Of a DNA stretch of 64,000 nucleotides, positions 19,793 through 33,600 are shown piece after piece (positions within the stretch are counted from its first letter, which is position 1; each line of letters begins with the position of its first letter). The notes beneath the pieces are model-generated. The model had not been told where the DNA came from, did not search any database, and saw nothing but the letters and a program-made list of their open reading frames with translations. Made by a program: the position numbers and the translations under genes. Origin of the DNA: Streptomyces sp. NBC_00440 (GTDB taxonomy: Bacteria; Actinomycetota; Actinomycetes; Streptomycetales; Streptomycetaceae); assembly GCF_036014215.1 (NCBI RefSeq), contig NZ_CP107921.1, forward strand, positions 6,383,501 through 6,447,500. The letters run 5' to 3'.

Positions 19793-22700
19793 ATGCCGAA
19801 CGACGACAAGAAGCTGCTCGACTACCTCAAGCGGGTCACCGCTGACCTGCACCAGACCCGGCACCGGCTGCGCGAACTGGAGACCGAGGGGGACGAACCC
19901 ATCGCCATCGTGGCGATGAGCTGCCGTTTCCCCGGTGACGTCAACTCCCCCGAAGATCTGTGGCGGTTGGTCGCCGAAGGACGGGACGCTATCACGGGCC
20001 TTCCCGAGGACCGCGGCTGGGACCTCGATGAACTGCTGGGCGGCGGCCCGGACGGCGGCGGCACGAACTACGTGCGCGGCGGCGGCTTCCTGCGTGAGGC
20101 GGGGGCCTTCGACCCGGGCTTCTTCGGTATGAGCCCGAACGAGGCCCTTGCCACCGACCCGCAGCAGCGCCTCGTCCTGGAGGTCTGCTGGGAGGCCTTC
20201 GAACGGGCCGGGATCGACCCGGACGCGCTTCGCGGTGAGTCGGTCGGCGTGTACGTCGGTTCCGGTGCGCAGGACTACGGCGACGTGGCCGGCAGCTCCG
20301 ACCTGGTCGAGGCCTACATGGCCACCGCCAGTGCGGCCTCCGTCATCTCCGGCCGGGTCGCGTACACGCTGGGCCTGGCAGGTCCGGCGATCACTGTCGA
20401 CACCGCCTGCTCCTCCTCCCTCGTGGCCATGCACCTGGCGGCCGGAGCTCTGCAGCGCGGCGACTGCGCGATGGCGCTTGCCGGTGGCGTGATGGTCATG
20501 TCCACCGCCGCCCCGTTCGTCGCCTTCAGCCGCCAGCGCGGGCTGTCCGCCGACGGCCGGTGCAAGGCCTTCTCCGACTCCGCCGACGGTACGGGCTGGT
20601 CGGAGGGCGCCGCGGTGGTGCTCCTGGAGCGTCTGTCGGACGCCCGGCGCAACGGCCACCAGGTGCTCGCGGTCATCAAGGGGTCCGCGGTCAACCAGGA
20701 CGGGGCGTCCAACGGGCTCACCGCTCCCAACGGCCCCGCCCAGCAGCGCGTGATCCGGCAGGCCCTGGCCGACGCGCGCATTCCCGCCTCCCAGGTGGAC
20801 GCGGTGGAGGCGCACGGCACCGGTACGACACTGGGCGACCCGATCGAGGCGCAGGCCCTGCTCGCTACGTACGGCCAGGACCGGACCGGCGACCAGCCGC
20901 TGTGGCTCGGCTCGCTCAAGTCCAACATCGGTCATGCCCAGGCCGCGGCGGGTGTCGGCGGTGTCATCAAGATGGTGATGGCGATCCGCAACGGCAGGCT
21001 TCCGCAGACACTTCACGTCACCGAACCGTCCCGGCACGTCGCATGGGACGAGGGCGCAGTCGAACTGCTCACCGAGGCGCGCGACTGGCCCGAGAACCCC
21101 CACCCGCGGCGGGCCGCCGTCTCCGCCTTCGGTCTGAGCGGCACCAATGTGCATGTGATCATCGAGGAGACGCCTCCCGCGGAGAATGTGCCGGAACCGG
21201 CCGATGAGGCGCCGGCCGCCACCACCGGGCCCGCCGGCACTGTGACCGCCGCCGACGCCCCCGTGGCGCCGTTCCTGGTCTCGGCCCGGGGCGGAGAGGC
21301 ACTGAAGGCGCAGGCCGCCCGGCTGGCCTCCTTCGTACGGGAACACGACGGACTCTCCGTCGCAGGCATCGGCCGCGCTCTCGTCACCACGCGCGCCCGG
21401 ATGGAGCACCGGGCGGTGGTCCTCGGGGCGGAGCGCGACGAGCTGATCGCCGGACTGGACGTCCTCGCCGACGGCGGCAAGAGCGCCGGAGTGGTCCGCG
21501 GGACGGTCATCGGCGACGCCAAGGTCGCCTTCGTCTTCCCCGGCCAGGGCTCGCAGTGGCAGGGCATGGCCGTGGAACTCAGCTCCTCCGCACCGGAGTT
21601 CGCGGCCCGGCTCGACGAGTGTGCGCAGGCGCTGGCCCCCTTCGTCGACTGGGACCTGCTGTCCGTACTGCGGGGTGAGCCCGGCGCGCCGTCCCTCGTC
21701 GAGGTGGACGTGGTGCAGCCGGTGCTCTGGGCCGTGATGGTCTCGCTGGCCGAACTGTGGCGCGCCCGCGGTGTGGAGCCCGGCGCCGTCGTGGGTCACT
21801 CGCAGGGAGAGATCGCCGCGGCGTGCGTGGCGGGCGCCCTGTCGCTGGCGGACGGTGCCCGCGTCGTCGCCCTGCGCAGCAAGATCATCCGCCATGAACT
21901 GGCAGGCCGGGGCGGCATGATGTCCGTGGCCCTGCCCGCCGACCGGGCCGCGGACCGGCTGCACGAGTGGGACGGGCGCCTCCAGCTCGCCGTCGTCAAC
22001 GGTCCGGGCTCGGTGGTGGTGTGCGGCCACACCGACGCGCTCGACGAGCTGAAGGTGCAGCTGGAGGCCGAGGGGGTCCAGGCCCGCCGCATCCCGGTGG
22101 ACTACGCCTCCCACTCGATGTTCGTCGAGGAGATACGCGACCGGCTGCTGGCCGAACTGGCGGACGTACAGCCCCTCGTACCCACGGTGCCGTTCTACTC
22201 CACCGTGACCGGAGCCAGGCTGGACACCGCCGCGACGGATGCCGAGTACTGGTACTGGAACCTGCGTCACACGGTCCGCTTCGAGGAGACCACCCGGGCG
22301 CTGCTGGCGGACGGGTACGCGATCTTCATCGAGAGCAGCCCGCACCCGGGCCTGCTGGTCGGCATGAAGGAGACCATCGAGGACGCCGGGGCGACCGCCG
22401 TGACCGTCGGCTCGCTGCGCCGCGAGGAGGGCGGCCCACAGCGCTTCGCCACCTCCCTCGCCGAGGCCTATGTGCACGGTGCGTCCGTCCGCTGGAGCGA
22501 CTTCTACCCCACGGGCGAGCCCGCGGGTGACTCCGCGGGCAACGCAGGTCCTGCGGACCCCGGGAGCCCCGTGGACCTCCCCACGTACGCCTTCCAGCGT
22601 GAGTCGTTCTGGATCCAGCCGCCCACCGACCTCGGGGACGTGGCCGGCGCGGGCCTGGAACCGGTGGGCCACCCCCTGCTGGGCGCCGCTGTCGCCGCGC

Positions 22701-25700
22701 CGGACACCGACACGACGGCCCTGACCGGCCGGATCTCGGTGAAGTCCGTCCCGTGGCTGGCCGATCACGTCGTGGACTCCACGATGCTCTTCCCCGGCAC
22801 CGGCTTCGTCGAAATCGCGATCCGGGCCGGTGACCGGGTCGGCTGCCCCGGTCTCGAAGAACTGACCATCGAGGCACCGCTGGTCGTTCCCGGGCGCGGT
22901 GCGATCGCCGTGCATGTGGCGGTGGACGCCCAGGACGCCACCGGACGGCGAGCGGTCGCCGTGTACGCACGCGCCGAGGACGCCGGCTCGCCCTGGACCC
23001 GGCATGCCTCCGGTGTACTCGCCCCCGTGGCCGGCACCCCGGACGCCGACCTCACCCAGTGGCCGCCCGCCGGCGCCGAACCGGTCGGCATCGACGGCTA
23101 CTACGAGGCCCTGGCCGGTGCCGGACTCGCCTACGGCAGCGGATTCCAGGGCCTGCGGACCGTCTGGCGGTCCGGCGACGAGATCTTCGCGGAGGCGGAG
23201 CTGCCGTCCGGCATCGCCGTCGACGGCTACGGTCTGCACCCCGCCCTGCTCGACGCCGCACTCCACACGGTCGGCCTGACGCCGATCGCCGGCGACGAGG
23301 CCGTGCTCCCCTTCGCGTGGAGCGGAGTCGCCCTGCACGCCGAAGGCGCTTCGAGCGTACGGGTGCACGTCACCCCGGTACGCGAGGACGCGGTGTCGGT
23401 CCTGGTGACCGACCCGAGCGGCCGCCCGGTCCTGACGGTGGACTCCCTGACGCTGCGCAGGCTCGCGGAGCAGCGGCCCGCCTCCGCCTCCGCCCTCCAC
23501 GACGCGCTGTACCGGATCGACTGGACCACGGCGCCGGTGACGTCACCCCGCACCGTGGCGACCCAGGACTGGGACACGGCCGACGGCGAGGACGTGGCCG
23601 AGCTGGTCGTCCTGTCCGTCGCCGACGACGCCCCTGAGGGCGGCTCCGGCCGTGCCGGCGGCACGGGGCGCGGGGGCCCGGACGCCGCCCGCGCACGGAC
23701 GCAACATGTGCTGGCCGCACTGCAGACCTTCCTCACGGACGAGCGCTTCGAGGCGTCCCGGCTCCTCGTGGTCACCCGTGGCGCGGTGGCGACCGGGGAC
23801 GGGGAGCCTGTGGACCTCACCGCAGCCGCGGTCTGGGGCCTGGTGCGATCAGCCCAGTCCGAGCACCCCGGACGCGTGGTACTCGCCGACCTGGAGGCCG
23901 GCACGGACCTCGACGCCGCGCTGCCGCTGCTCACCGGCACGGACGAGACGCAGATCGCCCTGCGCGCGGGCGCACCCCTGATGCCGCGGCTGGTCAGGGT
24001 GCCCGCACCCGGGGCGGCCGCGACAGTGTCCTCGGACCCGGGCGATTCCGGGTCCTTCGACCCGGCCGGGACCGCGCCCTCGGCCGCGTCCTTCGACCCG
24101 GCGGGCACCGTGCTGATCACCGGCGGCACCGGCATGCTCGGCAAGCTGTTCGCACGCCACCTGGTCACCACCCACGGTGTACGGCGGCTGCTGCTCACCA
24201 GCCGCTCGGGCGCCGCAGCGGACGGTGTGGCGGAACTCGTCGCCGAACTCGCCGCCCTGGGCGCCGAGACCGAGGTGGCTGCCTGCGATGTGGCCGACCG
24301 TGAGGCCCTGGCCGCCGTGCTCGCCGCGATCCCCGACGACCGGCCGCTCGTCGGCATCGTGCACACAGCGGGCGTTCTCGACGACGGCATCATCGGCTCG
24401 CTGACACCGGAGCGTCTCGACACGGTGCTGCGGCCCAAGGCCCTGGCGGCATGGAACCTGCACGAGCTGACCCGCGACCTGGATCTGACGGCGTTCGTGC
24501 TGTTCTCCTCCGTCGCCGGAGTGTTCGGCAACCCCGGCCAGGGCAACTACGCCGCCGCCAACGCCTTCCTGGACGGCCTCGCCGCACAACGGCATGCCGA
24601 AGGCCTGCCCGCGCAGTCCCTCGCCTGGGGCATGTGGGCCCAGGGAAGCGGCATGACGGGCGACCTGACGGCCGACGACCGGGGCCGCATCGGGCGCACA
24701 GGTGTCGTCGCCCTCTCCGACGAGCAAGGGACCGGCCTGTTCGACACAGCCCTCCGACTGGCCGACCCCGCCCTGGTCGCGGCCAGGCTCGACCTCGCGA
24801 CTCTGAGGTCCCAGGGCGCCGGGATGCTGGGTCTCTTCCGTACGCTCGTCCCGGGCGTACGGCGTCGGCGGGCGGAATCAGGTGCCGAAGCCGGCGGCCT
24901 GGCTCAGCGGCTCGCCGCACTGCCCGCGCACGAGCACGAGGCGGCCGTCCTGGACGTGGTGCTGCGCCAGGTCGCCGAGGTGCTCGGATTCAGCTCGGCC
25001 TCGGCGATCGAACCGGAGAAGGCCTTCAAGGACCTGGGCTTCGACTCACTGCGCGCGGTGGAGTTCCGTAACGGCGTGAACGATGCCACCGGTCTGCGGC
25101 TGCCCGCCACCCTGGTCTTCGACTATCCGAGCCCGATGGTGCTCGCCCGCCATCTGCTGGCCGAGAGCGTCGGCACGGGAGAGGGCGCCGGTGCCGTGGC
25201 AGGCTCGGCCCAGCCGCGGAAGGCCGGCCGGGCGGCTGGTACGACGGACGACCCGATCGCCATCATCGCGATGAGCTGCCGCTACCCCGGCGGCGCCGAG
25301 TCCCCCGAGGACCTCTGGCGGATCGTCGCTCAGCGGACGGACGCGATAGGGGAGTTCCCCAAGGACCGAGGGTGGAACCTCCCGGACATCTACGACCCCT
25401 CGTCCTCCCGGGACGACACCAGCTATGTCCGGCACGGCGGATTCCTCTACACGGCCGGCGATTTCGACGCCGACCTGTTCGGTATCAGCCCGAACGAAGC
25501 GCTGTCGATGGATCCGCAGCAGAGGCTGTTGCTGGAGACGTCGTGGGAGGCGCTGGAGCGGGCCGGGATCGATCCGCTGTCGCTGAAGGGCAGCCCGACC
25601 GGTGTCTTCGCCGGAATGATGGCTCACGACTACAAGTACAACAGCAGTACCGGTGCCGTGGCTTCGGGACGGATCTCCTACAGCCTGGGTCTTGAGGGTC

Positions 25701-28700
25701 CGGCGGTGACGGTGGATACGGCGTGTTCGTCGTCGTTGGTGGCGATGCATCTGGCGGCGCAGTCGTTGCGGTCGGGTGAGAGTTCGCTGGCGCTGGCGGG
25801 TGGTGTGACCGTCATGTCCACCCCGGAACTCTTCGTGGAGTTCAGCCGGCAGCGCGGCCTGGCGGCCGACGGCCGGTGCAAGTCGTTCGCGGACTCCACC
25901 GACGGCACCGGGTTCTCGGAAGGCGTGGGTGTGCTGGTGCTGGAGCGTCTGTCGGATGCGCGGCGTCATGGGCATCAGGTGCTTGCGGTGTTGCGGGGCA
26001 GTGCGGTCAATCAGGATGGTGCGTCGAATGGTCTGACGGCGCCGAACGGTCTGGCGCAGCAGCGGTTGATCCGGCAGGCGTTGGCGGATGCGCAGTTGTC
26101 GGCTGCTGATGTGGATGTGGTGGAGGCGCACGGCACGGGCACGACGCTGGGCGATCCCATCGAGGCGCAGGCGTTGTTGGCGACGTACGGCCAGGACCGT
26201 GCGGATGACCGGCCGTTGTGGTTGGGGTCGGTGAAGTCGAACATCGGTCATACGCAGGCTGCTGCTGGTGTGGCGGGTGTGATCAAGATGGTGATGGCGT
26301 TGCGGGAGGGTGTTCTTCCGCGGACGTTGCATGTGGATGAGCCGTCGTCGCAGGTGGATTGGTCTGCGGGTGCGGTGGAGTTGCTGACGGAGGAGCGGGC
26401 GTGGCCGGTTGAGGTGGGTCGTCCGCGGCGGGCTGGTGTGTCGTCGTTCGGTCTGAGCGGGACGAATGCGCATGTGATTCTGGAGGAGCCGGAGCCGGAG
26501 CCGGAGCCGGAGGCGGAGGCGCTGTCGGTGCCGGTTGAGGCTTCTGTTGGTGGTGTGGTGCCGTGGGTGGTGTCGGGGCGTAGTGCTGAGGCGTTGCGTG
26601 CGCAGGCTGCTGCTTTGGTGGCGCATGTGGAGCAAGGCGCCGACTTGCGGCCGGTGGATGTGGGGTTCTCGCTGGCGGTGTCGCGGGCGGCTTTGGAGCA
26701 TCGCGCTGTGGTGGTGGGTTCGGATCGCGTGGAGTTGGTGCGTGGTCTGGAGTCGGTGGTTTCGGGTGCGGGTCGTGTGGTGGATTCGGTTCGGCGTGGG
26801 CGTGTTGGGTTCTTGTTTACGGGTCAGGGTGCTCAGCGGGTGGGGATGGGGCGTGGTCTGTATGAGGCGTTCCCGGTGTTTGCTGAGGCGTTTGATGCGG
26901 TGGTGGGGTTGCTGGATGCCCAGCTGTCGGATGCCGGGTTGGGTGTGTCGGTGCGTGAGGTGGTCTGGGGCACTGATGCTGGTGTGTTGAATCGGACGGT
27001 GTTTGCTCAGGCGGGGTTGTTCGCGGTTGAGGTGGCTTTGTTCCGGTTGCTTGAGTCGTGGGGTGTGCGGCCTGACTTTGTGGCTGGTCATTCGATCGGT
27101 GAGGTGGCTGCGGCTCATGTGGCGGGGGCGTTGTCGCTTGAGGATGCTGCGGTGTTGGTGGCTGCCCGTGGGCGGTTGATGCAGGCGCTGCCTTCGGGTG
27201 GTGTGATGGTCGCGGTCGGGGCCCCGGAGGCTGAGGTTGTCGGGCTTTTGTCGGGCGGTGTGTGTATCGCTGCCGTCAACGGCCCTTCCTCGGTGGTGGT
27301 TTCGGGTGCTGAGGCCGGGGTTCTGGAGCTGGCCGGGCGGATCGCTGCGCTCGGTCGTAAGACGAAGCGGCTTGATGTGAGTCACGCGTTCCACTCGGTG
27401 TTGATGGACCCGATGCTGGACGACTTCGCCGCCGTGGTAGAGAAACTCACCTTCAACGCACCCCAGTTGTCGGCCGTTTCGACGGTGACTGGTGGTCCGG
27501 TCGGGGGTGAGTGGTCGGATCCTGGTTATTGGGTGCGGCAGGTGCGTGAGCCGGTGCGTTTCGCGGATGCGGTGACGGCTCTCACGGCTCGTGGTGTGGG
27601 GTCGTTTGTGGAGGTGGGGCCGGATGCGGCTCTGGTTCCGATGGGTGTGGAGGTGGTCGGTGATGATGGGGCCGCTGACGGGGTGGCGTTTGTTGGGTTG
27701 CAGCGTCGTGGTCGTGATGAGGCCACGGAACTTCTGACCGGTGTGGGCGCGCTGTTCGCGCGGGGTGTTGGGGTGGACTGGCGGGCGTTCTTCGCCGGGT
27801 CCACTGCCCGGTTGACCGAACTCCCCACGTACGCCTTCCAACGCCAGCACTACTGGCTGGAGCACTCCGGCACCGGGATCAGCCCCGCCGCCATCGGTCT
27901 TGAAGCCGCCGGTCACCCTCTGCTCGGTGCGGTGGTTCCCCTCGCCGACGGCGACGGCGCGCTGTTCAACAGCCGGCTGTCCACGCAGTCGCACCCCTGG
28001 CTCCAGGACCACGCGGTCGGCGGTATCACGCTGTTCCCCGGTACCGGATTCGTCGAGCTAGCCATCCGGGCCGGCGACCAGTTCGGCTGCGACGTGCTGG
28101 AGGAGCTCACCATCGAGTCTGCGCTCGCCCTGCCGGAACACGGTGGTGTGGCGCTCCAGGTGGCGGTCGGTCCGGACGACGGTTCCGGACGGCGCACCTT
28201 CGGGGTGTACACGCGCCCCGACGCCACCGAACCCGACTGGACCAGGCACGCCACCGGTGTGCTCGCCCCCGGGGCGGTGGAGCCGCCCGTGACCGACGGC
28301 GTCTGGCCACCGCCGGGAGCGGAGCCGGCCGACCTGACCGGGTTCTACGCATCGATGGCCGAGGCAGGTCTGGAGTACGGGCCCGCGTTCCAGGGGCTGA
28401 AGGCCGCCTGGCGCCACGGGGAGGACATCCTCGCCGAGGTCGCTCTGCCCGACGAGGACGCGGGGCAGGGTTACGAGCTGCACCCCGCACTGCTCGACGC
28501 GGCGCTGCACGCCGTCGCGCTGACCGAGGTGGACGGGGGCGCCGCCCGCCTGCCCTTCGCCTGGTCCGGAGTGTCCCTCAGCGCCTCGGGCGCCTCCCGG
28601 CTGAGGGTACGTATCACCGCCCCCGGCGGCGGTGAGGTGTCGCTGACCGCCACCGACCCCGCGGGCAACCCCGTCCTGGTGGTCAACTCCCTTGTGTCGC

Positions 28701-30601
28701 GGGAGATCCCGGCCGGTGGACCGGCCGTTCCCGGGCGCGCCGTGCACGACTCGCTGTTCCGCCCGGAGTGGCACGAGGTGCCCGTCGCCGAGCCTGCCGA
28801 GGTGTCCATCGGGGAGTGGGACGACCTCGGCGACGGCCCCGCCCCCGATGTCGTCGTGCTGTCCTGCACGGGCGGCACCGATGCCGCGTCGGTGCACGCG
28901 GCGACGCACCGGGCCCTGGCCGGGCTGCAAGCGGCCCTGACCGAGGACCGCTTCGCGCACTCCACGCTGCTGATCCGGACCGAAGGCGCCGTGGCACTGC
29001 CCGGCGAGGACGTCACGGACCTGGCCGGTGCGGCGGTCTGGGGCCTGGCCCGCTCGGCCCAGTCCGAGCACCCCGGCCGGATCCTGCTGGCCGATGCGCC
29101 CCGTGCCCTGCTTCCCGCGGTGATCGCCACGGCGGAATCGCAGGTGGCGGTGCGCGACGGTGTCGTTCATGCCGCCCGTCTCGTCAGGGCGGTCGGCGGT
29201 ACGGCCGAGGTTCCCGCAGGCTTCGACGCCGACGGCACGGTGCTGCTCACCGGCGGCACCGGCAGCCTGGGCCGGCTCTTCGCCCGCCACCTCGTGACCG
29301 AGCGGGGAGCGCGCCGGCTGCTGCTGGCCAGCCGTACGGGCCCGAAGGCCGAAGGAGCCGGTGAACTCGTCGCGGAACTCGCCGCACTCGGTGCCCACGC
29401 CGACGTCGTCGCCTGCGACGCCGCCGACCGGGACGCGCTGGCCGGGGTGCTGGACGCGATTCCGGCCGAGCACCCGCTCACCGCGGTCATCCACCTGGCC
29501 GCCGTACTGGACGACGGGGTGATCGGTTCGCTCACGCCGGACCGGCTGGACGCGGTGCTGGAGGCGAAGGCCGACGCCGCGCTGAACCTCCACGAGCTGA
29601 CCCGCGGCCTGGATCTGACGGCGTTCGTCCTCTTCTCCTCGGCCGCAGGTGTGCTCGGCAACCCGGGGCAGGGCAACTACGCCGCCGCCAACGCCCTGTT
29701 GGACGCGCTGGCCACACACCGCCGCGCCCACGGGCTGCCGGGTCAGTCGCTGGCCTGGGGCCCCTGGGCCGGTGAGAGCGGCCTGGCCGGTGGTCTGGCC
29801 GCCGCCGACCGGCAGCGGATGGACCGGACGGGCATCACGGCCCTGTCCGGCGCCGAAGGAGCCGCCCTGTTCGACACGGCAGGCACTCTGGACGCCCCGG
29901 TGCTCCTGCCCATGCGCTTCGACCCGTCGGCCCTGGCCGCAGACCCGGCGGGCGCGGTGCCCGACCTGTTCCGTGCCCTGGTCCGGACGCGTACCCGGCG
30001 TACGGCGCAAGGCCGCCAGGACGCCGGTGCCACACTCCGGCAGCGCCTCGCGGGGCTGTCGACGGTCGAGCGCCACGAAGCGCTCCTGGACCTCGTGAGG
30101 TCCAGGGTGGCGGTGATCCTGGGGCACCCGGGTGCCGAGGCCGTGGCACCCGACCGTGCCTTCGGCGACCTGGGCTTCGACTCCCTCGCGGCCGTGGAGC
30201 TGCGCAACGTCATGAACGAGGTGACCGGGCTGCGACTGCCCGCCACGCTCGTCTTCGACGCCCCGAACTCCCGCGCCCTCGCCGACTATCTGACGCTGGA
30301 GCTGTCGACGGAACTCGGCGCCGGGCAGGGCGGATCCGGTCCGGAGGGGTACCCGGACGGGAACCCGGCGGACAGCCCGGAGGACGCGGAGGTGCGCCGC
30401 ATCCTGCGTGCCCTGCCCATCGCCAGACTGCGTCAAGCGGGTCTGGTGGAAAGCCTGTTGGAACTGGCCGGAAGCCGGCCGGAGCACGCCGGCGGAGACG
30501 CGGCGGGCGAGCTCGGTTCGATCGATGAGATGGACGCCGAGAGTCTGATCAACATTGCACTCGGAGGCTCCGGCCTCGACGACGCGAACCGGGAAGTGTG
30601 A
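19793..30601 (+). CDS. Type I PKS, two modules: KS-AT(methylmalonyl)-DH-KR-ACP, KS-AT(malonyl)-DH-KR-ACP (PKS C)
   Basis: A 3602-residue subunit with an N-terminal docking helix ([14 protein letters not shown]). First module: KS Cys206; AT Ser670 in GHSQG and YASH at 771-774, the methylmalonyl signature and the only clear one in the window; DH His992 in [10 protein letters not shown], where the usual Gly is Ser; B-type KR with LDD and Tyr1586; ACP Ser1752. Second module: KS Cys1978; AT with HAFH 2531-2534 (malonyl); DH His2740 in a canonical HAVGG; B-type KR with LDD and Tyr3296; ACP Ser3464. No ER, so each module should form an E-double bond, the first with an alpha-methyl branch. The first module is GC-rich with ordinary codons, while the second carries the T/G-ending KS-AT repeat and an expanded PEPEPEPE linker. 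Its stop is 7 bases before the PKS D start. Confidence 0.95.
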   Translation: MPNDDKKLLDYLKRVTADLHQTRHRLRELETEGDEPIAIVAMSCRFPGDVNSPEDLWRLVAEGRDAITGLPEDRGWDLDELLGGGPDGGGTNYVRGGGFLREAGAFDPGFFGMSPNEALATDPQQRLVLEVCWEAFERAGIDPDALRGESVGVYVGSGAQDYGDVAGSSDLVEAYMATASAASVISGRVAYTLGLAGPAITVDTACSSSLVAMHLAAGALQRGDCAMALAGGVMVMSTAAPFVAFSRQRGLSADGRCKAFSDSADGTGWSEGAAVVLLERLSDARRNGHQVLAVIKGSAVNQDGASNGLTAPNGPAQQRVIRQALADARIPASQVDAVEAHGTGTTLGDPIEAQALLATYGQDRTGDQPLWLGSLKSNIGHAQAAAGVGGVIKMVMAIRNGRLPQTLHVTEPSRHVAWDEGAVELLTEARDWPENPHPRRAAVSAFGLSGTNVHVIIEETPPAENVPEPADEAPAATTGPAGTVTAADAPVAPFLVSARGGEALKAQAARLASFVREHDGLSVAGIGRALVTTRARMEHRAVVLGAERDELIAGLDVLADGGKSAGVVRGTVIGDAKVAFVFPGQGSQWQGMAVELSSSAPEFAARLDECAQALAPFVDWDLLSVLRGEPGAPSLVEVDVVQPVLWAVMVSLAELWRARGVEPGAVVGHSQGEIAAACVAGALSLADGARVVALRSKIIRHELAGRGGMMSVALPADRAADRLHEWDGRLQLAVVNGPGSVVVCGHTDALDELKVQLEAEGVQARRIPVDYASHSMFVEEIRDRLLAELADVQPLVPTVPFYSTVTGARLDTAATDAEYWYWNLRHTVRFEETTRALLADGYAIFIESSPHPGLLVGMKETIEDAGATAVTVGSLRREEGGPQRFATSLAEAYVHGASVRWSDFYPTGEPAGDSAGNAGPADPGSPVDLPTYAFQRESFWIQPPTDLGDVAGAGLEPVGHPLLGAAVAAPDTDTTALTGRISVKSVPWLADHVVDSTMLFPGTGFVEIAIRAGDRVGCPGLEELTIEAPLVVPGRGAIAVHVAVDAQDATGRRAVAVYARAEDAGSPWTRHASGVLAPVAGTPDADLTQWPPAGAEPVGIDGYYEALAGAGLAYGSGFQGLRTVWRSGDEIFAEAELPSGIAVDGYGLHPALLDAALHTVGLTPIAGDEAVLPFAWSGVALHAEGASSVRVHVTPVREDAVSVLVTDPSGRPVLTVDSLTLRRLAEQRPASASALHDALYRIDWTTAPVTSPRTVATQDWDTADGEDVAELVVLSVADDAPEGGSGRAGGTGRGGPDAARARTQHVLAALQTFLTDERFEASRLLVVTRGAVATGDGEPVDLTAAAVWGLVRSAQSEHPGRVVLADLEAGTDLDAALPLLTGTDETQIALRAGAPLMPRLVRVPAPGAAATVSSDPGDSGSFDPAGTAPSAASFDPAGTVLITGGTGMLGKLFARHLVTTHGVRRLLLTSRSGAAADGVAELVAELAALGAETEVAACDVADREALAAVLAAIPDDRPLVGIVHTAGVLDDGIIGSLTPERLDTVLRPKALAAWNLHELTRDLDLTAFVLFSSVAGVFGNPGQGNYAAANAFLDGLAAQRHAEGLPAQSLAWGMWAQGSGMTGDLTADDRGRIGRTGVVALSDEQGTGLFDTALRLADPALVAARLDLATLRSQGAGMLGLFRTLVPGVRRRRAESGAEAGGLAQRLAALPAHEHEAAVLDVVLRQVAEVLGFSSASAIEPEKAFKDLGFDSLRAVEFRNGVNDATGLRLPATLVFDYPSPMVLARHLLAESVGTGEGAGAVAGSAQPRKAGRAAGTTDDPIAIIAMSCRYPGGAESPEDLWRIVAQRTDAIGEFPKDRGWNLPDIYDPSSSRDDTSYVRHGGFLYTAGDFDADLFGISPNEALSMDPQQRLLLETSWEALERAGIDPLSLKGSPTGVFAGMMAHDYKYNSSTGAVASGRISYSLGLEGPAVTVDTACSSSLVAMHLAAQSLRSGESSLALAGGVTVMSTPELFVEFSRQRGLAADGRCKSFADSTDGTGFSEGVGVLVLERLSDARRHGHQVLAVLRGSAVNQDGASNGLTAPNGLAQQRLIRQALADAQLSAADVDVVEAHGTGTTLGDPIEAQALLATYGQDRADDRPLWLGSVKSNIGHTQAAAGVAGVIKMVMALREGVLPRTLHVDEPSSQVDWSAGAVELLTEERAWPVEVGRPRRAGVSSFGLSGTNAHVILEEPEPEPEPEAEALSVPVEASVGGVVPWVVSGRSAEALRAQAAALVAHVEQGADLRPVDVGFSLAVSRAALEHRAVVVGSDRVELVRGLESVVSGAGRVVDSVRRGRVGFLFTGQGAQRVGMGRGLYEAFPVFAEAFDAVVGLLDAQLSDAGLGVSVREVVWGTDAGVLNRTVFAQAGLFAVEVALFRLLESWGVRPDFVAGHSIGEVAAAHVAGALSLEDAAVLVAARGRLMQALPSGGVMVAVGAPEAEVVGLLSGGVCIAAVNGPSSVVVSGAEAGVLELAGRIAALGRKTKRLDVSHAFHSVLMDPMLDDFAAVVEKLTFNAPQLSAVSTVTGGPVGGEWSDPGYWVRQVREPVRFADAVTALTARGVGSFVEVGPDAALVPMGVEVVGDDGAADGVAFVGLQRRGRDEATELLTGVGALFARGVGVDWRAFFAGSTARLTELPTYAFQRQHYWLEHSGTGISPAAIGLEAAGHPLLGAVVPLADGDGALFNSRLSTQSHPWLQDHAVGGITLFPGTGFVELAIRAGDQFGCDVLEELTIESALALPEHGGVALQVAVGPDDGSGRRTFGVYTRPDATEPDWTRHATGVLAPGAVEPPVTDGVWPPPGAEPADLTGFYASMAEAGLEYGPAFQGLKAAWRHGEDILAEVALPDEDAGQGYELHPALLDAALHAVALTEVDGGAARLPFAWSGVSLSASGASRLRVRITAPGGGEVSLTATDPAGNPVLVVNSLVSREIPAGGPAVPGRAVHDSLFRPEWHEVPVAEPAEVSIGEWDDLGDGPAPDVVVLSCTGGTDAASVHAATHRALAGLQAALTEDRFAHSTLLIRTEGAVALPGEDVTDLAGAAVWGLARSAQSEHPGRILLADAPRALLPAVIATAESQVAVRDGVVHAARLVRAVGGTAEVPAGFDADGTVLLTGGTGSLGRLFARHLVTERGARRLLLASRTGPKAEGAGELVAELAALGAHADVVACDAADRDALAGVLDAIPAEHPLTAVIHLAAVLDDGVIGSLTPDRLDAVLEAKADAALNLHELTRGLDLTAFVLFSSAAGVLGNPGQGNYAAANALLDALATHRRAHGLPGQSLAWGPWAGESGLAGGLAAADRQRMDRTGITALSGAEGAALFDTAGTLDAPVLLPMRFDPSALAADPAGAVPDLFRALVRTRTRRTAQGRQDAGATLRQRLAGLSTVERHEALLDLVRSRVAVILGHPGAEAVAPDRAFGDLGFDSLAAVELRNVMNEVTGLRLPATLVFDAPNSRALADYLTLELSTELGAGQGGSGPEGYPDGNPADSPEDAEVRRILRALPIARLRQAGLVESLLELAGSRPEHAGGDAAGELGSIDEMDAESLINIALGGSGLDDANREV
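26531..27855 (+). repeat. Long intra-cluster repeat, copy in PKS C module 2 (AT)
   Basis: The AT DNA is near-identical to the AT DNA of PKS A, PKS B and PKS D module 2, with T/G-ending codons. It is preceded by a GAGCCG hexamer expansion encoding Pro-Glu repeats (about 26485-26520); that expansion is absent in PKS A and PKS B and shorter in PKS D. The matching continues upstream into parts of the KS. Confidence 0.85.
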
Positions 30602-30608
30602 GGCTGTG

Positions 30609-33600
30609 ATGGGTGGCTCCGAGCAGAAGCTGGTCGATGCGCTGCGGGCATCGGTCAAGGAGGCCGAGCGGCTGCGCACGCAGAACCGCAAGCTGGCCGC
30701 GGCCTCCAGTGAACCGATCGCCATCGTCGGCATGGCCTGCCGGTACCCGGGGGGCGCGGATTCCGCGGACGCCCTGTGGCAGCTGGTCGCCGACGAGACC
30801 GACGCGATCAGCGCGTTCCCGGACAACCGGGGCTGGGATCTGGAGCGGCTGTACGACCCGGAGGCGCGCCGCGAGAACACCTCGTACGTCGACCAGGGCG
30901 GATTCCTGCACGAGGCAGGCGACTTCGACGCCGAGTTCTTCGGGATCAGCCCGAACGAGGCGCTGATCATGGACCCCCAGCAGCGGCTGCTGCTGGAGAC
31001 GGCGTGGGAGGCGTTCGAGCACGCGGGTATCGACCCCCGCCCCCTCAAGGGCAGCCCCACCGGGGTCTTCACCGGGATGATGTACCACGACTACACGCAC
31101 AACAATAATTCGGGCGCCATAGCCTCCGGGCGGATCTCCTACGTCTTCGGTTTCGAAGGCCCGTCGGTGACCCTGGACACCGCGTGCTCCTCCTCTCTCG
31201 TGTCGCTGCACCTCGCCGCGCAGGCGCTGCGCTCCGGAGAGTGCACACTCGCGCTGGCGGGCGGCGTCGCCGTGATGTCCACGCCTGAGACGTTCATCGA
31301 GTTCAGCCGCCAGAAGGCATCCGCCAGGGACGGCCGCTGCAAGTCCTTCGCCGCGGCGGCCGACGGATCGGCCTGGGCCGAGGGTTCGGGCCTGCTCCTC
31401 CTGGAGCGTCTGTCCGACGCGCGGCGCAACGGCCACCAGGTGCTCGCGGTCATCAAGGGGTCCGCGGTCAACCAGGACGGTGCGTCCAACGGCCTTTCGG
31501 CGCCGCACGGCCCCTCCCAGCGCCGGGTGATCCGGCAGGCGCTGGAGAACTCCGGGCTGACCCCGGCGGATGTCGACGTGGTCGAAGCGCATGGTACGGG
31601 CACCACGCTCGGCGACCCGATCGAGGTGCAGGCGCTGCTGGCGACGTACGGGCAGGACCGGCCCGCTGACCGGCCGTTGTGGCTCGGCTCGCTCAAGTCC
31701 AACATCGGCCACACCCAGACCGCGGCCGGAGCCGCCGGTGTCATCAAGATGGTGCAGGCGATGCGGCACGGCCTGCTGCCCAGGACACTGCACGTGGACG
31801 AGCCCACCGACCAGGTGGACTGGAGCACGGGCAACGTACGGCTGCTGACCGAGGCCAGGCCCTGGCCCGAGAACGAGCGGCCGCGCCGGGCCGGAGTCTC
31901 CTCCTTCGGCTTCAGCGGCACCAACGCGCACGTCATCGTCGAGCAGGCCCCGGAACTCAGCCCCGAGCAGGCCACCGATCGCGGCTCGGCGCCGGTGCCG
32001 GAGCAGCCCCCGCAGCAGGCCACGGGTGTACTTCCGTGGGCCCTGTCCGCGCGGACCGGGCCGGCGCTGCGCGCCCAGGCCGGCCGCCTGATCGCGCACC
32101 TCGATGAGCACCCCGGTCTCCGGGCGGCCGACGTCGGCCATTCCCTGCTGACCGGCCGTACGGTCTTCGACCAGCGCGCCGTGGTCGTCGGCAGTGACCG
32201 GGAATCCCTGCTCACCGGGCTGCACGCCCTGAGCGAGGGCCTGCCGTCCGCCGGCCTGGTACAGGGCACGGCCGAGGAACCCGGCAAGACCGTGTTCGTC
32301 TTCCCCGGGCAGGGCTCGCACTGGCCGGGCATGGCCGCAGGGCTGCTGGATGTCTCCGAGGTGTTCACGGCACGGATGCACGAGTGCGCCCGTGCGCTGG
32401 CCCCGCACATCGACTGGTCACCGCTGGAGGTGGCACGCCAGGCGCCGGACGCCCCGACCCTGGACCGCGTCGACGTGGCGCAGCCGATGCTGTGGGCCGT
32501 CATGATCTCCCTGGCCGAGGTGTGGCGTGCGCACGGGGTGCGGCCCTCCGCGGTCATCGGGCACTCCCAGGGCGAGATCGCGGCCGCGTGCGTGGCCGGT
32601 GCTCTCTCGCTGGAGGACGGCGCGCGCATCGTGGCGCTGCGGAGCAAGGCTCTGCTCTCCATCTCGGGCAAGGGCGCGATGATGTCCATCGTCAAGCCCG
32701 TCGACTTCGTGCGTGAGCGGCTCGGCCCGTACGGGGACAGGATCTCGGTGGCCGCGGAGAACGGTCCCAACGCCGTCGTGGTGTCGGGCGACGCGGTGGC
32801 CCTGCGGGAGTTCGAGACCGTCCTGGCCAAGGCCCGGGCCATGCGCTGGACGATCCCGGGTGTGGACTTCGCCGCTCACTCGGCGCATGTCGAGGAGATC
32901 GCCGGCGAACTGGCCGACGCCCTCTCCGGAGTGACGCCGCGCGCCCCGGAGGTGCCCGTCTACTCGACCCTCACCGGGGCGCTCCTGCCTGCCACGGACG
33001 CCATGGATTCCGCGTACTGGTACCGCAATCTGCGCTCTCCCGTGCAGTTCCACCAGGCGGCCCTGGCCGCGCTGGCCGACGGGCACACCCTGTTCGTGGA
33101 GTGCAGCCCCCACCCGGTGCTCAGGCCCGGACTTGAGGAGATCTTCGAGGACACGGGCGCCCGCGCCGCCTCCGTCGGTTCACTCGCCCGCGAGGACGCG
33201 GGCCCCACCCGTATGACCCTGTCCCTCGCGGAGGCCCATGTGCGCGGTGCCTCCGTGGACCTGACGCGCTGCGCCCCCGCGGGTGAACGGGTCGCGCTGC
33301 CCACCTACGCCTTCCAGCGGCGGCGCGACTGGATCATTCCCGACGCCGGCGCGTCGGACGTGACCGCGCTCGGCCAGCTGCCCGTGGAGCATCCCCTGCT
33401 CGGGGCGGCCGTCGCCCTCGCGGACAGCGACGGCTACGTGTTCACCAGCAGGCTCTCCCTGCAGACCCACCCGTGGCTCGGTGACCACGACGCGCTCGGC
33501 ACCGTCCTGGTGCCGGGCACCGGTCTTGTGGAGCTGGCCATCCGGGCGGGCGACCAGGTCGAGTGCGACGTGCTGGAGGAACTGACGCTGCGTGCACCGC

